Below are positions 32,760 through 40,832 of a stretch of DNA of 40,832 nt, piece after piece. The notes beneath the pieces are model-generated. The model was not told where the DNA came from. It did not search any database and saw only the letters and a list, made by a program, of their open reading frames with translations. Position 1 is the stretch's first letter. The number at the start of each line of letters is the position of its first letter. This stretch comes from Actinomycetales bacterium Actino_02 (GTDB lineage: Bacteria > Actinomycetota > Actinomycetes > Propionibacteriales > Propionibacteriaceae): contig LUYM01000003.1 of assembly GCA_001603275.1 (NCBI GenBank), forward strand, positions 1 through 40,832, written 5' to 3'. Made by a program: the position numbers and the translations under genes.

Positions 32760-33457
32760 TGGCTGCCGAGTCGAAGCGGGCGATGCGGGCCCGAGCCGCC
32801 GAGATCTTCGCGATCCTCGGCCAGACCTACCCGGACGCCCACTGTGAGCTCGACCATGCCGACGCCTGGCAGCTGTTGGTGGCCACCGTGCTCTCGGCCC
32901 AGTCCACCGACCGCCGAGTGAATACGGTCACCCCGGCGCTGTTCGCGCGCTGGCCCGACCCGTCCGCGCTGGCTGCGGCCGACCGCACTGAGTTGGAAGA
33001 GCTGATCAAGCCCACCGGCTTCTTCCGGGCCAAGACTGATTCGCTGCTGAAGCTGTCGGCTGCGGTGCAGTCGCAGTTCGGCGGAGTCGTCCCCGGGGTG
33101 CTGGAGCAACTGGTGACGCTGCCCGGGGTGGGGCGCAAGACCGCGAACGTGGTGCTCACCGACGCCTTCGGGGTGCCCGGGATCACCACCGACACCCACC
33201 TGATTCGGCTCTCCCGCCGGTTCGGCTGGACGGTGTCGGAGAATCCGGTGGTGATCGAGGCCGAGGTGGGTGCGCTGTTCGACCCGGCCGACTGGCGGAT
33301 GGTGAACCATCGGGTGATTTGGCATGGACGCCGCTGCTGCCATGCTCGGCGTCCGGCCTGTGGCGCCTGCCCGGTGGCCGGGCTGTGCCCGTCCTTCGGT
33401 GAGGGGCCGACCGATCCGAAGGTGGCGGCGAAGCTGATCCGGGAGCCTCGTGGCTGA
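32759..33457 (+). CDS. nth: Endonuclease III (DNA glycosylase/AP lyase)
   Basis: 232 residues. Helix-hairpin-helix LPGVGRKTANVVL with catalytic K127, catalytic D145 in GITTDTHLIRLSRRFG and a C-terminal 4Fe-4S cluster motif C-x6-C-x2-C-x5-C (CHARRPACGACPVAGLC). Removes oxidised pyrimidines from DNA. ATG 32759 overlaps the RidA stop by one base (TGATG). All key residues are present. Confidence 0.95.
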   Translation: MAAESKRAMRARAAEIFAILGQTYPDAHCELDHADAWQLLVATVLSAQSTDRRVNTVTPALFARWPDPSALAAADRTELEELIKPTGFFRAKTDSLLKLSAAVQSQFGGVVPGVLEQLVTLPGVGRKTANVVLTDAFGVPGITTDTHLIRLSRRFGWTVSENPVVIEAEVGALFDPADWRMVNHRVIWHGRRCCHARRPACGACPVAGLCPSFGEGPTDPKVAAKLIREPRG

Positions 33458-34118
33458 GCGCCATGCTGCTGGCGGGCCCGGCTTCGTCCCGGTGCCCGCC
33501 GAGTTGCTCGCGGCCCGAGCCCGGCTTGCCGAACCCGGAGTGCTGGCCCTGGCCACCGCTCGTCCACCGCAGGGCAAGCGCGCGGCCGCCGTGCTGATCC
33601 TGCTCAGCGAGGGCGAGCGCGGCTATCAGCTGGTCCTGGTCGAGAAGCGCGCCGAGCTGCGCACCCATGCCGGCCAGATGGCCTTTCCCGGCGGCGGCAT
33701 CGAGCCGGACGATGCCAGCCCGATCGCGGCCGCGCTCCGCGAGGCCGCAGAAGAAGCCGGGATCGTCGACGGCGTCGAGGTGCTCGGGGTGTTGCCGGCC
33801 GCCCACATTCCGCGCAGCGGCTTCGACGTGACGTCGGTAGTGGCCTGGTGGACGAACCCGCAGCCGCTGGCCGTCGTCGACACCGAGGAGCTGTCGGCTG
33901 TCCACGTGGTCGACGTGGACGATCTGCTCAACCCGGACCACCGCAGCACCTGGGTGCTGCCGGTCGGCTTCGAAGGCCCGGCCTTCGAGGTGGGTGACCT
34001 CTATATCTGGGGGTTCACCGCCTACCTGCTCGACGAGCTGTTCGACCTGCTTGGCTGGACGCGTCCCTGGCCGCGCGAGCGGCACACCGAGATCCCGCCG
34101 CGGTTCCTGGCCGGCTGA
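33450..34118 (+). CDS. NUDIX hydrolase (CoA pyrophosphatase-like)
   Basis: 222 residues. Nudix box GGGIEPDDASPIAAALREAAEEAGI (shortened here to its key positions: G-x5-E-x7-REAAEEAG) preceded by RTHAGQMAFPGG, the UPF0035/CoA-diphosphatase hallmark. GTG 33450 overlaps the nth stop. The C-terminal part YIWGFTAYLLDELFDLLGW fits the same group. Likely hydrolyses CoA or a related nucleotide pyrophosphate. Confidence 0.87.
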   Translation: MAERHAAGGPGFVPVPAELLAARARLAEPGVLALATARPPQGKRAAAVLILLSEGERGYQLVLVEKRAELRTHAGQMAFPGGGIEPDDASPIAAALREAAEEAGIVDGVEVLGVLPAAHIPRSGFDVTSVVAWWTNPQPLAVVDTEELSAVHVVDVDDLLNPDHRSTWVLPVGFEGPAFEVGDLYIWGFTAYLLDELFDLLGWTRPWPRERHTEIPPRFLAG

Positions 34119-34181
34119 GCTCGGCTCGCTTCGTCCGCCCGGTTACCGCTGCGCGAGCAGGGTGTCGGCGATGATGGAGCC

Positions 34182-35861
34182 ATGGCTTGGTGGCATAGCG
34201 CAGTCGCGTACCAGATCTACCCGCGCTCCTTCGCCGACAGCAACGGTGACGGCATCGGTGATCTCAAGGGCATCCTGACCCACCTGGATTACCTGGCCAT
34301 GCTGGGTGTCGACGTGATCTGGCTCTCCCCGATCTACCGCTCGCCGATGGACGACAACGGCTACGACATCAGCGACTACGACGACGTCGACCCGCTGTTC
34401 GGCACCATGGCCGACTTCGACGCCCTCGTCGAAGGCATCCATGCCCGCGGGATGCGGCTGGTCATGGACATGGTCCTGAACCACACCTCCGACGAGCATC
34501 CCTGGTTCATCGAGTCCCGCAAACCGGATTCGGCCAAGCGTGACTGGTACTTCTGGCGTCCGGCCCGCGACGGATTCGAGCCGGGCACTGAGGGCGCCGA
34601 GCCGACCAACTGGGGCTCCTTCTTCTCCGGCCGGGGCTGGGCCTTCGATCCGGCCTCCGGGGAGTATTACCTGCATCTGTTCAGCCCGCGGCAACCGGAC
34701 CTGAACTGGGAGAACCCCGAGGTGCGGGCCGAGCTCTACGCGATGATGCGGCGCTGGCTGGACCGTGGCGTCGACGGCTTCCGGTTCGACGTGATCAACC
34801 TGATCTCCAAGACGCTGCCGCTGACCGATGGCCCGGCCGGCCCGGACGGGATCTGCTACGACCCGTCCCTTGTGGTGGAGGGGCCGCGGCTGCATGAGTT
34901 CCTGCAGGAGCTGAACAGCGAGGTCGGGATCAGCGAACGCGAGCTGTTCACAGTGGGGGAGATGGTGCTGGTGAACAGCGCGGACGCTCGCGCCCACACC
35001 GATGCCGACGCCGGCGAGCTCGGCATGGTGTTCACCTTCGAGCACATGATGGTGGACGCCGGGCCGTCCGGCCTGAAATGGGATCTCGCCCCGCTGCAGC
35101 TGCCCGCGATGAAGGCGAACCTGGCGCACTGGCAGCAGGAGTTGGCCGACGTCGGCTGGAACTCGCTGTACTGGGAGAACCACGACCAGCCGCGTTCGGT
35201 GTCGCGCTTCGGCGACGATTCGCCGCAGTTCCGAGTGGCCTCGGCCAAGACGCTGGCCACCACCTTGCACCTGCTGAAGGGGACGCCGTTCATCTATCAG
35301 GGTGAGGAGTTCGGGGTCACCAATGCCGGGCTCACCGCCCTCGAGCAGTACGACGACATCGAGTCGCGTGGCTTCTATGCCAGCGCGGTGGCCATGGGGC
35401 TGGAACCGTCCCAGGCGCTCGACATGCTGGCGCGACGCAGCCGGGACAATGCCCGCACGCCGATGGCGTGGCACGGCGGCGCCGGCGCCGGCTTCAGTAC
35501 CGGGACGCCCTGGCTGCCGATCAACGCCAATCACAACCAGATCAATGCGGCCGACGCCCTAGCCGATCCGGATTCGGTCTTCCATCACTACCGCAAGCTG
35601 ATCGCGCTGCGGCACAACTCCGAACTCGTCCGGCAGGGACGCTTCGAGTTGCTGCTCGCCGAGCATCCGGCGCTGTTCTGCTACCTGCGCTCGTTGGAGG
35701 GTCAGTCGCTGCTGGTGCTGGCGAACTGGTCTTCGGAGCCGGTGCCGCTACCCCTGGACGAGTTGCCGTCGCTGACCGGGGCCCGGCTGCTGCTGGGCAC
35801 CCACGAGGAGTTGGGCGACACTCTGGCCGGCTGGGAGTCTCGGGTCTATCACCTCCGCTGA
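34182..35861 (+). CDS. GH13 alpha-glucosidase (oligo-1,6-glucosidase type)
   Basis: 559 residues. (beta/alpha)8 barrel motifs: VVNHT-like MVLNHTSDEHPWF, nucleophile D203 in GFRFDVIN, acid/base E260 in TVGEM and transition-state D335 in ENHDQPR. N-terminus WWHSAVAYQIYPRSFADSNGDGIGDL is typical of the alpha-glucosidase, trehalose-6-phosphate hydrolase and oligo-1,6-glucosidase groups. Val204 after the nucleophile suggests preference for alpha-1,6 bonds (family knowledge). No signal peptide, so a cytoplasmic enzyme. It occupies a locus otherwise similar to Mycobacterium and is followed by a pair of hairpin repeats. Confidence 0.88.
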   Translation: MAWWHSAVAYQIYPRSFADSNGDGIGDLKGILTHLDYLAMLGVDVIWLSPIYRSPMDDNGYDISDYDDVDPLFGTMADFDALVEGIHARGMRLVMDMVLNHTSDEHPWFIESRKPDSAKRDWYFWRPARDGFEPGTEGAEPTNWGSFFSGRGWAFDPASGEYYLHLFSPRQPDLNWENPEVRAELYAMMRRWLDRGVDGFRFDVINLISKTLPLTDGPAGPDGICYDPSLVVEGPRLHEFLQELNSEVGISERELFTVGEMVLVNSADARAHTDADAGELGMVFTFEHMMVDAGPSGLKWDLAPLQLPAMKANLAHWQQELADVGWNSLYWENHDQPRSVSRFGDDSPQFRVASAKTLATTLHLLKGTPFIYQGEEFGVTNAGLTALEQYDDIESRGFYASAVAMGLEPSQALDMLARRSRDNARTPMAWHGGAGAGFSTGTPWLPINANHNQINAADALADPDSVFHHYRKLIALRHNSELVRQGRFELLLAEHPALFCYLRSLEGQSLLVLANWSSEPVPLPLDELPSLTGARLLLGTHEELGDTLAGWESRVYHLR

Positions 35862-35864
35862 CCC

Positions 35865-35930
35865 GGGGACGGTTCCATTACCGTCCGCCCTGGTCAGCAG
35901 CCACTTCCGGGGACGGTTCCATTACCGTCC
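35865..35930. repeat. Direct pair of GGGGACGG-type hairpin repeats
   Basis: Copies 35865-35886 and 35909-35930, 44 bases apart, reading in the sense direction of the GH13 gene and starting three bases after its TGA. The pair lies between convergent GH13 and holin-like genes. Confidence 0.85.
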
Positions 35931-35944
35931 GGCCTAGTTAGAGG

Positions 35945-36421
35945 TCAGTCGAGCTCGGGAACCTCAGGACGCTTACCCCCGGTGATGGACAGGCCGGCGA
36001 CTTCGTCCTTGCCGCGCTCGACGGCATCCTTCACCGCGGCCACTGAAGCCTCGGCCTGGGCGATGGTCGCCTTCGGCTCGGAGAACTTCAGCTGCGCCTT
36101 GCCAATCAACGCGAGTACCGCTGCCAGCAGCAGGATGGTGACGGTGTCGGTGAGGAAGCCCCAGAACAGCGCCGGCAACAGGTCGAGCTGGAACCAGGCC
36201 TGGAAGCCGATCGCCCAGGCGAAGCCGATCGTCGAGAACAGCACCGCCATTGCCGACAGGCCCAGGTAGCCGACGGCACCGAACAGGCCGGCACCGATGC
36301 CGGCCCGCTTGGCCTGCGGGATCAGTTCGGCCTTGGCGAGTTCGATTTCACCGCGGACGATCGTCTTCACGTCCGCTTGGATGGACGCGATCACGTCGGC
36401 GATGTCGTTCTTCTCAGCCAT
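35945..36421 (-). CDS. Holin-superfamily-III-like (PF07332) membrane protein
   Basis: 158 residues. Amphipathic N-terminal helix with IVRGEIELAKAELIPQAKRAG, two to three membrane helices (GLFGAVGYLGLSAMAVLFSTIGF, then TVTILLLAAVLALIG) and a charged helical C-terminus. This is the actinobacterial 'phage holin family' type found as a core chromosomal gene; no phage gene is near. ATG 36421 has GGAGG eight bases upstream. Function unknown. Probably co-transcribed with the methyltransferase upstream. Confidence 0.8.
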   Translation of the reverse strand: MAEKNDIADVIASIQADVKTIVRGEIELAKAELIPQAKRAGIGAGLFGAVGYLGLSAMAVLFSTIGFAWAIGFQAWFQLDLLPALFWGFLTDTVTILLLAAVLALIGKAQLKFSEPKATIAQAEASVAAVKDAVERGKDEVAGLSITGGKRPEVPELD

Positions 36422-36478
36422 CGGGTAAGCCTCCGTCGGGGTGGTCGTGGTGTCAGCCTAGTCGGCTGGCCCCGTGAC

Positions 36479-37234
36479 CTACAGGGTGATCTGCAGGCCC
36501 GACTCCGGCGGCGCGAAGGTCGTGGTGAACTCGGAGTGATCGACACGCGCTCGCCAGCAACGCACCGAGTAGGGCAGCAGCAGCGGCTCCGGAGCCTTCG
36601 CCGAGGCGTCGTAGAGGGCGGCCACCTTGTCCAGCAGCGTGGACGCGTCCGGCTCGGGCAGCTGGGCCAGCCGCGGATTGCGGCTGATCAGCTCGATCAG
36701 ACCGTCCCGTCCGATCGGCACCCACTGCCGGAAATCGCGGCAATGGACCTTCGGGAAGTAGCCGCTGGCCTCGATGGCATCGGTGGATTCGGCCGCTGAG
36801 CTGCTCATCAGCTGCGGATCGTAGGTCTGCAGGATGGTGGCCAGGCGGCGAACCCATGGGACCGAGTCGTCACGAACCGTGTACAGCACGGCCAGGGATC
36901 CGCCCGGAGCGAGCACACGGGCGAACTCGGCCAGGGCCAGTCCAGGTGCCAGCAGGTGCAGGCCTTGGGCGACCAGCACCTGATCGAAGGAGTGTGCGGT
37001 GAAGGGCAACGCTTCGGGTGCGGCAGCGACGGACAGCAACTCCGGATATGCGGCGGTGGCACGGCCGAGTTCGGCGGCCGGCTTATCGATCAGGGTCACC
37101 TGATGGCCGCGTCGGGCGTACCGCAGCGCGGTCGGCAACGAGCCGAGGCCGACGGCCAGCACGGCGCCGGGGTCTGCGGGGGCCAGCCACTCGATGGCGG
37201 CTGGCGGAAAGCTTCCGACCCCGGGGTTGGCCAT
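36479..37234 (-). CDS. Class I SAM-dependent methyltransferase
   Basis: 251 residues from ATG 37234. Motif I AVLAVGLGSLPTALRYA, motif II HQVTLIDK, then LPFTAHSFDQVLVAQGLHLL and LAEFARVLAPGGSLAVLY, the usual order of the Methyltransf_11 group. The longer open frame to 37474 runs into the divergent gene and is rejected. A -10-like TACGAT ends six bases before the ATG and no ribosome-binding site is present, so translation is probably leaderless. Substrate unknown. Confidence 0.82.
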   Translation of the reverse strand: MANPGVGSFPPAAIEWLAPADPGAVLAVGLGSLPTALRYARRGHQVTLIDKPAAELGRATAAYPELLSVAAAPEALPFTAHSFDQVLVAQGLHLLAPGLALAEFARVLAPGGSLAVLYTVRDDSVPWVRRLATILQTYDPQLMSSSAAESTDAIEASGYFPKVHCRDFRQWVPIGRDGLIELISRNPRLAQLPEPDASTLLDKVAALYDASAKAPEPLLLPYSVRCWRARVDHSEFTTTFAPPESGLQITL

Positions 37235-37240
37235 GGACGC

Positions 37241-37246
37241 ATCGTA
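37241..37246 (-). promoter_or_regulatory. -10 box of the methyltransferase gene
   Basis: TACGAT on the minus strand, six bases before the ATG at 37234, suggests transcription starts at the start codon. No clear -35. Confidence 0.45.
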
Positions 37247-37331
37247 CGTGCAGTCGGCACGGCGGCAGCGGCGAACCTCCGCCGGACCGTCGAACCGAGA
37301 GGTTGTGGACGAGGCCGGGGCTGCGACGAGG

Positions 37332-37340
37332 TTGTCCACA
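37332..37340 (+). promoter_or_regulatory. Isolated DnaA-box-like site
   Basis: TTGTCCACA matches the high-GC actinobacterial DnaA box exactly; a partial inverted match TTGTGGAC lies at 37303-37310. Both are in the divergent gap before the Tad locus. Two sites are far too few for an origin. Confidence 0.3.
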
Positions 37341-37391
37341 GGCCACTCGAACCGCTGAACACTGCGGCGATCCGCGACCGACTGTGTCGGT

Positions 37392-38438
37392 GTGAAACAG
37401 AGCAGACCGGGGCCGGACGTGCTGCTGGTAGCCCCGTCCGGCGAAGTGCGCGATCTGGTGCTGGCCGCGGTCACCGCGCAGGATCTTCAGGCGGAGGTGG
37501 TCGCCGAGCCCGAGCGGCTGGCCGGGGTGTGGCGCAGTGCAGGCACGGTGGTAGTGGCCGCAGAGGTGGCCCGACGGGTGGCTGACGCCGCCCCACCGGC
37601 CCGGCCCGGGGTGTTTCTGGTCGGCTCGGACGCCGTACAACTGGCCGCTTGGTCGGCTCCACTGAGCGCCGGAGTGATCCCGCTCCCCGACGGGGCGGCT
37701 TGGCTGGGGGCGGTCCTGGCCGATGGTCGCAGCCGGTTCAGCGGGCCGGTGGTGGCCGTCCTGGGTGGTTCGGGTGGGGTGGGTGCATCCACGGTGGCTG
37801 CGGCCCTGGCCCAGGTGGGGGCCGAGCGGGCCGAGGCGTCCGCTCTGGTCGACGTCGATCCGTTGGGTGGCGGGCTGGATCTGCTGCTGGGGGCCGAGCG
37901 GGTCGGCGGCTGGCGTTGGCCGCGGTTAGAGGCCGCGGACGGACGGCTCGGCGATCTGCGCAGCTACCTGCCGGTGGTCGAGGGAGTCACCCTGGTTTCG
38001 ATGGCCAGAGGGCCGGCCTTCGACCTGTCCCGGGAGCCGCTGGCCGCCATGGTCGGTGCGCTGCGGTCCTGGCACTCGCTGGTCGTGCTCGATGTCGGGC
38101 GTTGCGGAGGGTCGGCGGCCAGAGAGGCGCTACGCCTTGCCGGACGGCAGTTGGTGGTGGTGTCGGCGAGCGTGCGCGGGGTGGCTGCGGCTCGTCAGGT
38201 GGTGGCCGAGTACGAACTCGAGCGCGCTGAGTTGGTGATCCGGCGTGGACGGGGCTCGCTCGACTCGTCCCTGGTGGCTGAGGCGGTGGGGCTGCCCGTG
38301 CTCGGAGAGGTGCCCACCGACCGGCGGCTGGCCGATGCCGCCGAAGCGGGGGAGCCTCCGGCGCGTGGCGTTCGCCGTGGCTACCGGCGGGCTGTCGATT
38401 CGTTGGTGCAGCGGTTGCTGGCGGCCGTCGATGACTGA
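37392..38438 (+). CDS. CpaE/Ssd-like ATPase of the Tad locus
   Basis: 348 residues. N-terminal degenerate receiver-like part (about 1-115), then a MinD/ParA-type domain with GGSGGVGAST (125-134), SALVDVDPLGGGLDLLLGAE and LVVLDVGRCGG. This is the 'helicase/secretion neighborhood CpaE-like' type, called septum-site-determining protein (Ssd) in Mycobacterium. The P-loop ends in AST rather than GKT, usual for this subgroup but expected to weaken ATP hydrolysis. GTG start at 37392. Probably positions the Tad machinery. Confidence 0.85.
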   Translation: MKQSRPGPDVLLVAPSGEVRDLVLAAVTAQDLQAEVVAEPERLAGVWRSAGTVVVAAEVARRVADAAPPARPGVFLVGSDAVQLAAWSAPLSAGVIPLPDGAAWLGAVLADGRSRFSGPVVAVLGGSGGVGASTVAAALAQVGAERAEASALVDVDPLGGGLDLLLGAERVGGWRWPRLEAADGRLGDLRSYLPVVEGVTLVSMARGPAFDLSREPLAAMVGALRSWHSLVVLDVGRCGGSAAREALRLAGRQLVVVSASVRGVAAARQVVAEYELERAELVIRRGRGSLDSSLVAEAVGLPVLGEVPTDRRLADAAEAGEPPARGVRRGYRRAVDSLVQRLLAAVDD

Positions 38439-39573
38439 GCTGGAGGAGGTGCGTTCGTACCTGGTCCGGCACGGCCAACAGCCCGGTCCGGTCGAGGTGG
38501 GGGCGGCGCTGCGCAGCCTGGGGGAGCTGGTCAGCGATCAGCGGGTGCGCAGTACCGTCGCCGCGCTGCGCCGGGAGAGCGAGGGAGCCGGCCCGCTGGA
38601 TGCCCTGCTCGCCGAGCCCGGGGTCACCGACGTGCTGGTGAATGCACCCGATCAGGTGTGGGTCGATCGCGGCGCCGGCCTGGAGCTGTCGCCGGTGCGG
38701 TTCGGCTCTGCCGAAGAGCTGCGTCGGCTGGCCGTCCGGTTGGCCGCCTCGGTCGGCCGGCGGCTGGACGACGGCTCGCCGTTCGTCGATGCCCGGCTGC
38801 CCAACGGCGTCCGGGTGCACGCAGTGCTGGGCTGTGTGGCCGAGACCGGCACCTGCATGTCGTTCCGAGTGCCGAACCGACGCCGGCTGACCCTGGACGA
38901 CTGGGTGTCGGCCGGATCGGTCAGCCCGGCGGTGGCCGAGTTGCTGGCCGGGTTGGTCCGGGCCAAGCGGGCCTTCCTGGTTTCTGGGGGCACCGGCTCC
39001 GGCAAGACCACCCTGCTGGGCGCTCTACTCAGCCTGGTGCCGCCGGCCGAGCGGATCGTCATCGCCGAGGATTCGCGCGAACTGGCCCCGCAGCATCCAC
39101 ACTGCCTGCGGCTGGAGGCGCGGCCGCCGAACGCCGAGGGAGCCGGCGCCATCACCCTGACCGATCTGGTGCGGCAGGCACTGCGGATGCGTCCGGATCG
39201 GCTGGTGGTCGGTGAGGTCCGCGGTGCAGAACTGGTCGACCTTCTGCTGGCCATGAACACCGGACATGAGGGCGGCTGCGGCACCGTCCATGCCAACTCG
39301 GCGGGTGCCGTCCCGGCCCGGCTGGAGGCGTTGGCGGCGCTGGGCGGCCTGTCGCGAGATGCCCTGCATGCACAGTTGGCGGCGGCGGTCGAGGTGCTGG
39401 TGCACGTCCGGCGGCTCCCCGACGGACGGCGCTGGGTCGATGAGCTGCGCGTGCTGCGGCCCGAGGCTGACTCCGGACGCTGCCAGGCCGTCCCCGCCGT
39501 CCGGTGTGAGCCGGACGGCCGACTGACCCGCGGCGACGAGTGGGTGCGGCTGAACCAGCTGGTCTCGCCATGA
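38431..39573 (+). CDS. tadA: TadA/CpaF secretion ATPase
   Basis: 380 residues. Type II/IV secretion ATPase: VTDVLVNAPDQVWVDRG, Walker A GGTGSGKTTLLGALL (about 185-199), IVIAEDSRELAPQHPH, Walker B MRPDRLVVGEVRGAE and GHEGGCGTVHANS. It drives assembly of Flp-type pili or a related secretion system. ATG 38431 overlaps the CpaE-like gene by eight bases; longer open frames are shadows. Confidence 0.92.
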   Translation: MTELEEVRSYLVRHGQQPGPVEVGAALRSLGELVSDQRVRSTVAALRRESEGAGPLDALLAEPGVTDVLVNAPDQVWVDRGAGLELSPVRFGSAEELRRLAVRLAASVGRRLDDGSPFVDARLPNGVRVHAVLGCVAETGTCMSFRVPNRRRLTLDDWVSAGSVSPAVAELLAGLVRAKRAFLVSGGTGSGKTTLLGALLSLVPPAERIVIAEDSRELAPQHPHCLRLEARPPNAEGAGAITLTDLVRQALRMRPDRLVVGEVRGAELVDLLLAMNTGHEGGCGTVHANSAGAVPARLEALAALGGLSRDALHAQLAAAVEVLVHVRRLPDGRRWVDELRVLRPEADSGRCQAVPAVRCEPDGRLTRGDEWVRLNQLVSP

Positions 39574-40370
39574 GCTGGCTGGCGGGCCTGGCTCTGGCGG
39601 GCGCCGTGCTGCTGGCCTGGCCACCCGTGGCGCGGCAGCGGTGGCACCGGCTGAGCGAACCGGCGGCGGCGGGCCATCGTCACTCGCGGCTGAGCCGACT
39701 GTGGCCACTGGCGCTGCCGGTGTTGGGGGCAATCCTCGGGGCATTGGTAGCGAACCTGGTCGGCCTGGTGGTGGGTGTGTGCGTCGGGTCGGTGGCCGGC
39801 ACCTGTGCGCAGCTGGTCCGTGCCCAACTGCACCGGCGTCGAACGGCTGCCGGTGAGGCCGAGGTGGAGTCAGCCTGCCGCCTGCTTGGCGGGCTGCTCC
39901 GGGTAGGGCAGGTCCCGGGTGGCGCCCTGCAGTTGGCTGCCGCCGAGAGTCCGGTTCTGGCCGAGGCGGCCGCAGCACAGCGAGCTGGCGGGTCGGTGGC
40001 CGAGGTGCTCCTGGCCGGTGCAGCCCGCCCGGGGCAAGGGGGTTTGGCCGAGTTGGCCGTGGCCTGGGAGCTGGCCGAGCGGACCGGCGCCTCGATGACC
40101 GCTGCCATCGACGGTGTGATCGAGCGGCAGGCGGCCGCGTCCGCGGTGGCCGAACTTGTAGCCGCCGAGTTGGCTGCGCCACGTGCCACCGGACGACTGT
40201 TGGCGGTGCTTCCGCTGGCCGGGTTGGTGCTCGGCTTTGCCCTCGGTGGCGACCCGGTGCATTTCCTGCTCGGCTCGCCGATCGGCTGGGTCGGGCTGAT
40301 CGGCGGCGTGGGCTTGGCCTGTGTCGGTGTGTTGTGGACCGACTGGCTGGCCCGGCCGGGGGTGAGCTGA
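39570..40370 (+). CDS. tadB: TadB-like inner-membrane platform protein
   Basis: 266 residues with a type II secretion F domain (GGLLRVGQVPGGALQLAAAESPVLAEA, LAVAWELAERTGASMTAAIDG) and C-terminal membrane helices (LLAVLPLAGLVLGFALGGDPVHFLL). ATG 39570 overlaps the tadA stop (ATGA). Forms the platform with TadC. Confidence 0.87.
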   Translation: MSWLAGLALAGAVLLAWPPVARQRWHRLSEPAAAGHRHSRLSRLWPLALPVLGAILGALVANLVGLVVGVCVGSVAGTCAQLVRAQLHRRRTAAGEAEVESACRLLGGLLRVGQVPGGALQLAAAESPVLAEAAAAQRAGGSVAEVLLAGAARPGQGGLAELAVAWELAERTGASMTAAIDGVIERQAAASAVAELVAAELAAPRATGRLLAVLPLAGLVLGFALGGDPVHFLLGSPIGWVGLIGGVGLACVGVLWTDWLARPGVS

Positions 40371-40832
40371 ATGGGCTGGGCTGTAGTGGCGTCCCTCGCC
40401 AGCGCAGTGGCGATCCTGTTGGCCTGGACGCAGCCGGCTGCGCGACTGCAGCGGGCCGGTCCACTGGCCGCCATCGCTCCGGCACAGGCGCGTCGGCTCC
40501 GGCTGGCCGGTCTTGCTGCCGGACTGGGCTTCGCGGTGGGGCTGTTGTTCGGCTGGTGGGCGCTGCTGTGGGCTGCGGTCGCCGGGACGGTTGGCTATGT
40601 CGCCGCTGGCCGGCTGCAGAGCTCGGCTCAGGAGAAGCGACGCCGGGCCCTGGCGGCGGCCGTGCCGGGCGTATGTGACCTGTTGGCGGTCTGCCTGGAC
40701 GCCGGCCTTCCGCTGCGCAACGCTGCCGCGGAGCTCGGCGAGTTGCTGCCTGGCCCGGCCGGCGAAGTGCTCGGCCGGCTGGCGGCTTCGGTCGCCCTCG
40801 GCACCGACGAGGCGGCGGCCTGGCGCGAGCTG
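40371..40832 (+). CDS. tadC: TadC-like inner-membrane platform protein (3' end outside window)
   Basis: Begins with ATG directly after the tadB stop; 154 codons are visible and the frame is open at the right edge. N-terminal helices (ASLAVSAVAILLAW-like start, then GLAAGLGFAVGLLFGWWALLW), a basic loop and the beginning of a T2SSF domain (VPGVCDLLAVCLDAGLPLRNAAAELG). The pilin and TadE/F-type genes are expected beyond the window. Confidence 0.85.
   Translation, partial: MGWAVVASLASAVAILLAWTQPAARLQRAGPLAAIAPAQARRLRLAGLAAGLGFAVGLLFGWWALLWAAVAGTVGYVAAGRLQSSAQEKRRRALAAAVPGVCDLLAVCLDAGLPLRNAAAELGELLPGPAGEVLGRLAASVALGTDEAAAWREL

Noticed and set aside
35945-36421. Prophage signal from the holin-like gene
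   Set aside because: The PF07332 type is a common chromosomal gene in Actinobacteria, and no other phage gene is nearby.
37241-37391. Replication origin suggested by DnaA-box-like sites
   Set aside because: Only one full and one partial box, no AT-rich unwinding region, and no dnaA/dnaN genes nearby.
36479-37474. 331-residue version of the methyltransferase
   Set aside because: The extension lacks any motif, overlaps the divergent CpaE-like gene and bypasses a good leaderless promoter at ATG 37234.

Overview
The window is a gene-dense, very GC-rich chromosomal segment of an actinobacterium. A WhiB regulator, a PASTA-containing penicillin-binding protein next to it, a leaderless-type promoter architecture and a locus order resembling the Mycobacterium ponA2-whiB4-nth-tad region all point that way. 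The protein types suggest a member of the Propionibacteriales, but that placement is an inference without a search. I see no insertion sequence, prophage or CRISPR array; the window reads as core chromosome decorated with short intergenic palindromic repeats.

Left part (1-3563): the end of a double-domain ABC permease and its ATPase (iron/thiamine type), then an orphan protein with an Aer-like PAS domain. Minus-strand operon 11214-3977: substrate-binding lipoprotein, ATPase and two permeases closely resembling the E. coli YtfQ-YtfR-YtfT-YjfF galactofuranose importer, followed in the same operon by a LacI-family regulator and an MHS-type MFS transporter. All but the first junction are tight (4-base overlaps or an 11-base gap). 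The promoter carries an operator between -35 and -10 and two more LacI-type sites upstream. Next come a secreted DUF2202 ferritin-like protein with its response regulator and histidine kinase (14323-11678), and an enolase.

Middle (16047-24577): an MFS/TIGR02206 pair divergent from a MarR regulator; an ArsR-SulP pair; and a complete ProV/OpuCA-type compatible-solute importer (ATPase, two permeases, binding protein) closed by a strong bidirectional terminator. Then (24578-28257) a DUF427 / flavin disulfide-oxidoreductase pair, a LapA-like membrane protein, a truncated gene remnant, an AhpD-like protein and tRNA-Pro(CGG).

Right part (28311-40832): metallophosphoesterase, PonA2-like PBP, WhiB4-like regulator, DUF4177, RidA, endonuclease III, NUDIX hydrolase, a GH13 alpha-glucosidase, a holin-like membrane protein, a methyltransferase, and the start of a Tad/Flp pilus-type secretion locus (CpaE/Ssd-like, TadA, TadB, TadC) that runs off the right edge.

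The most unusual signal is non-coding: a family of 22-23-base hairpin repeats (core GGACGGT, six-base loop, ACCGTCC) present in twelve copies at five gene ends, often as direct pairs with a 43-44-base period or as inverted pairs, and several starting 3-5 bases after a stop codon. Two further local repeat families and two strong hairpins placed after the first cistron of their operons add to this.
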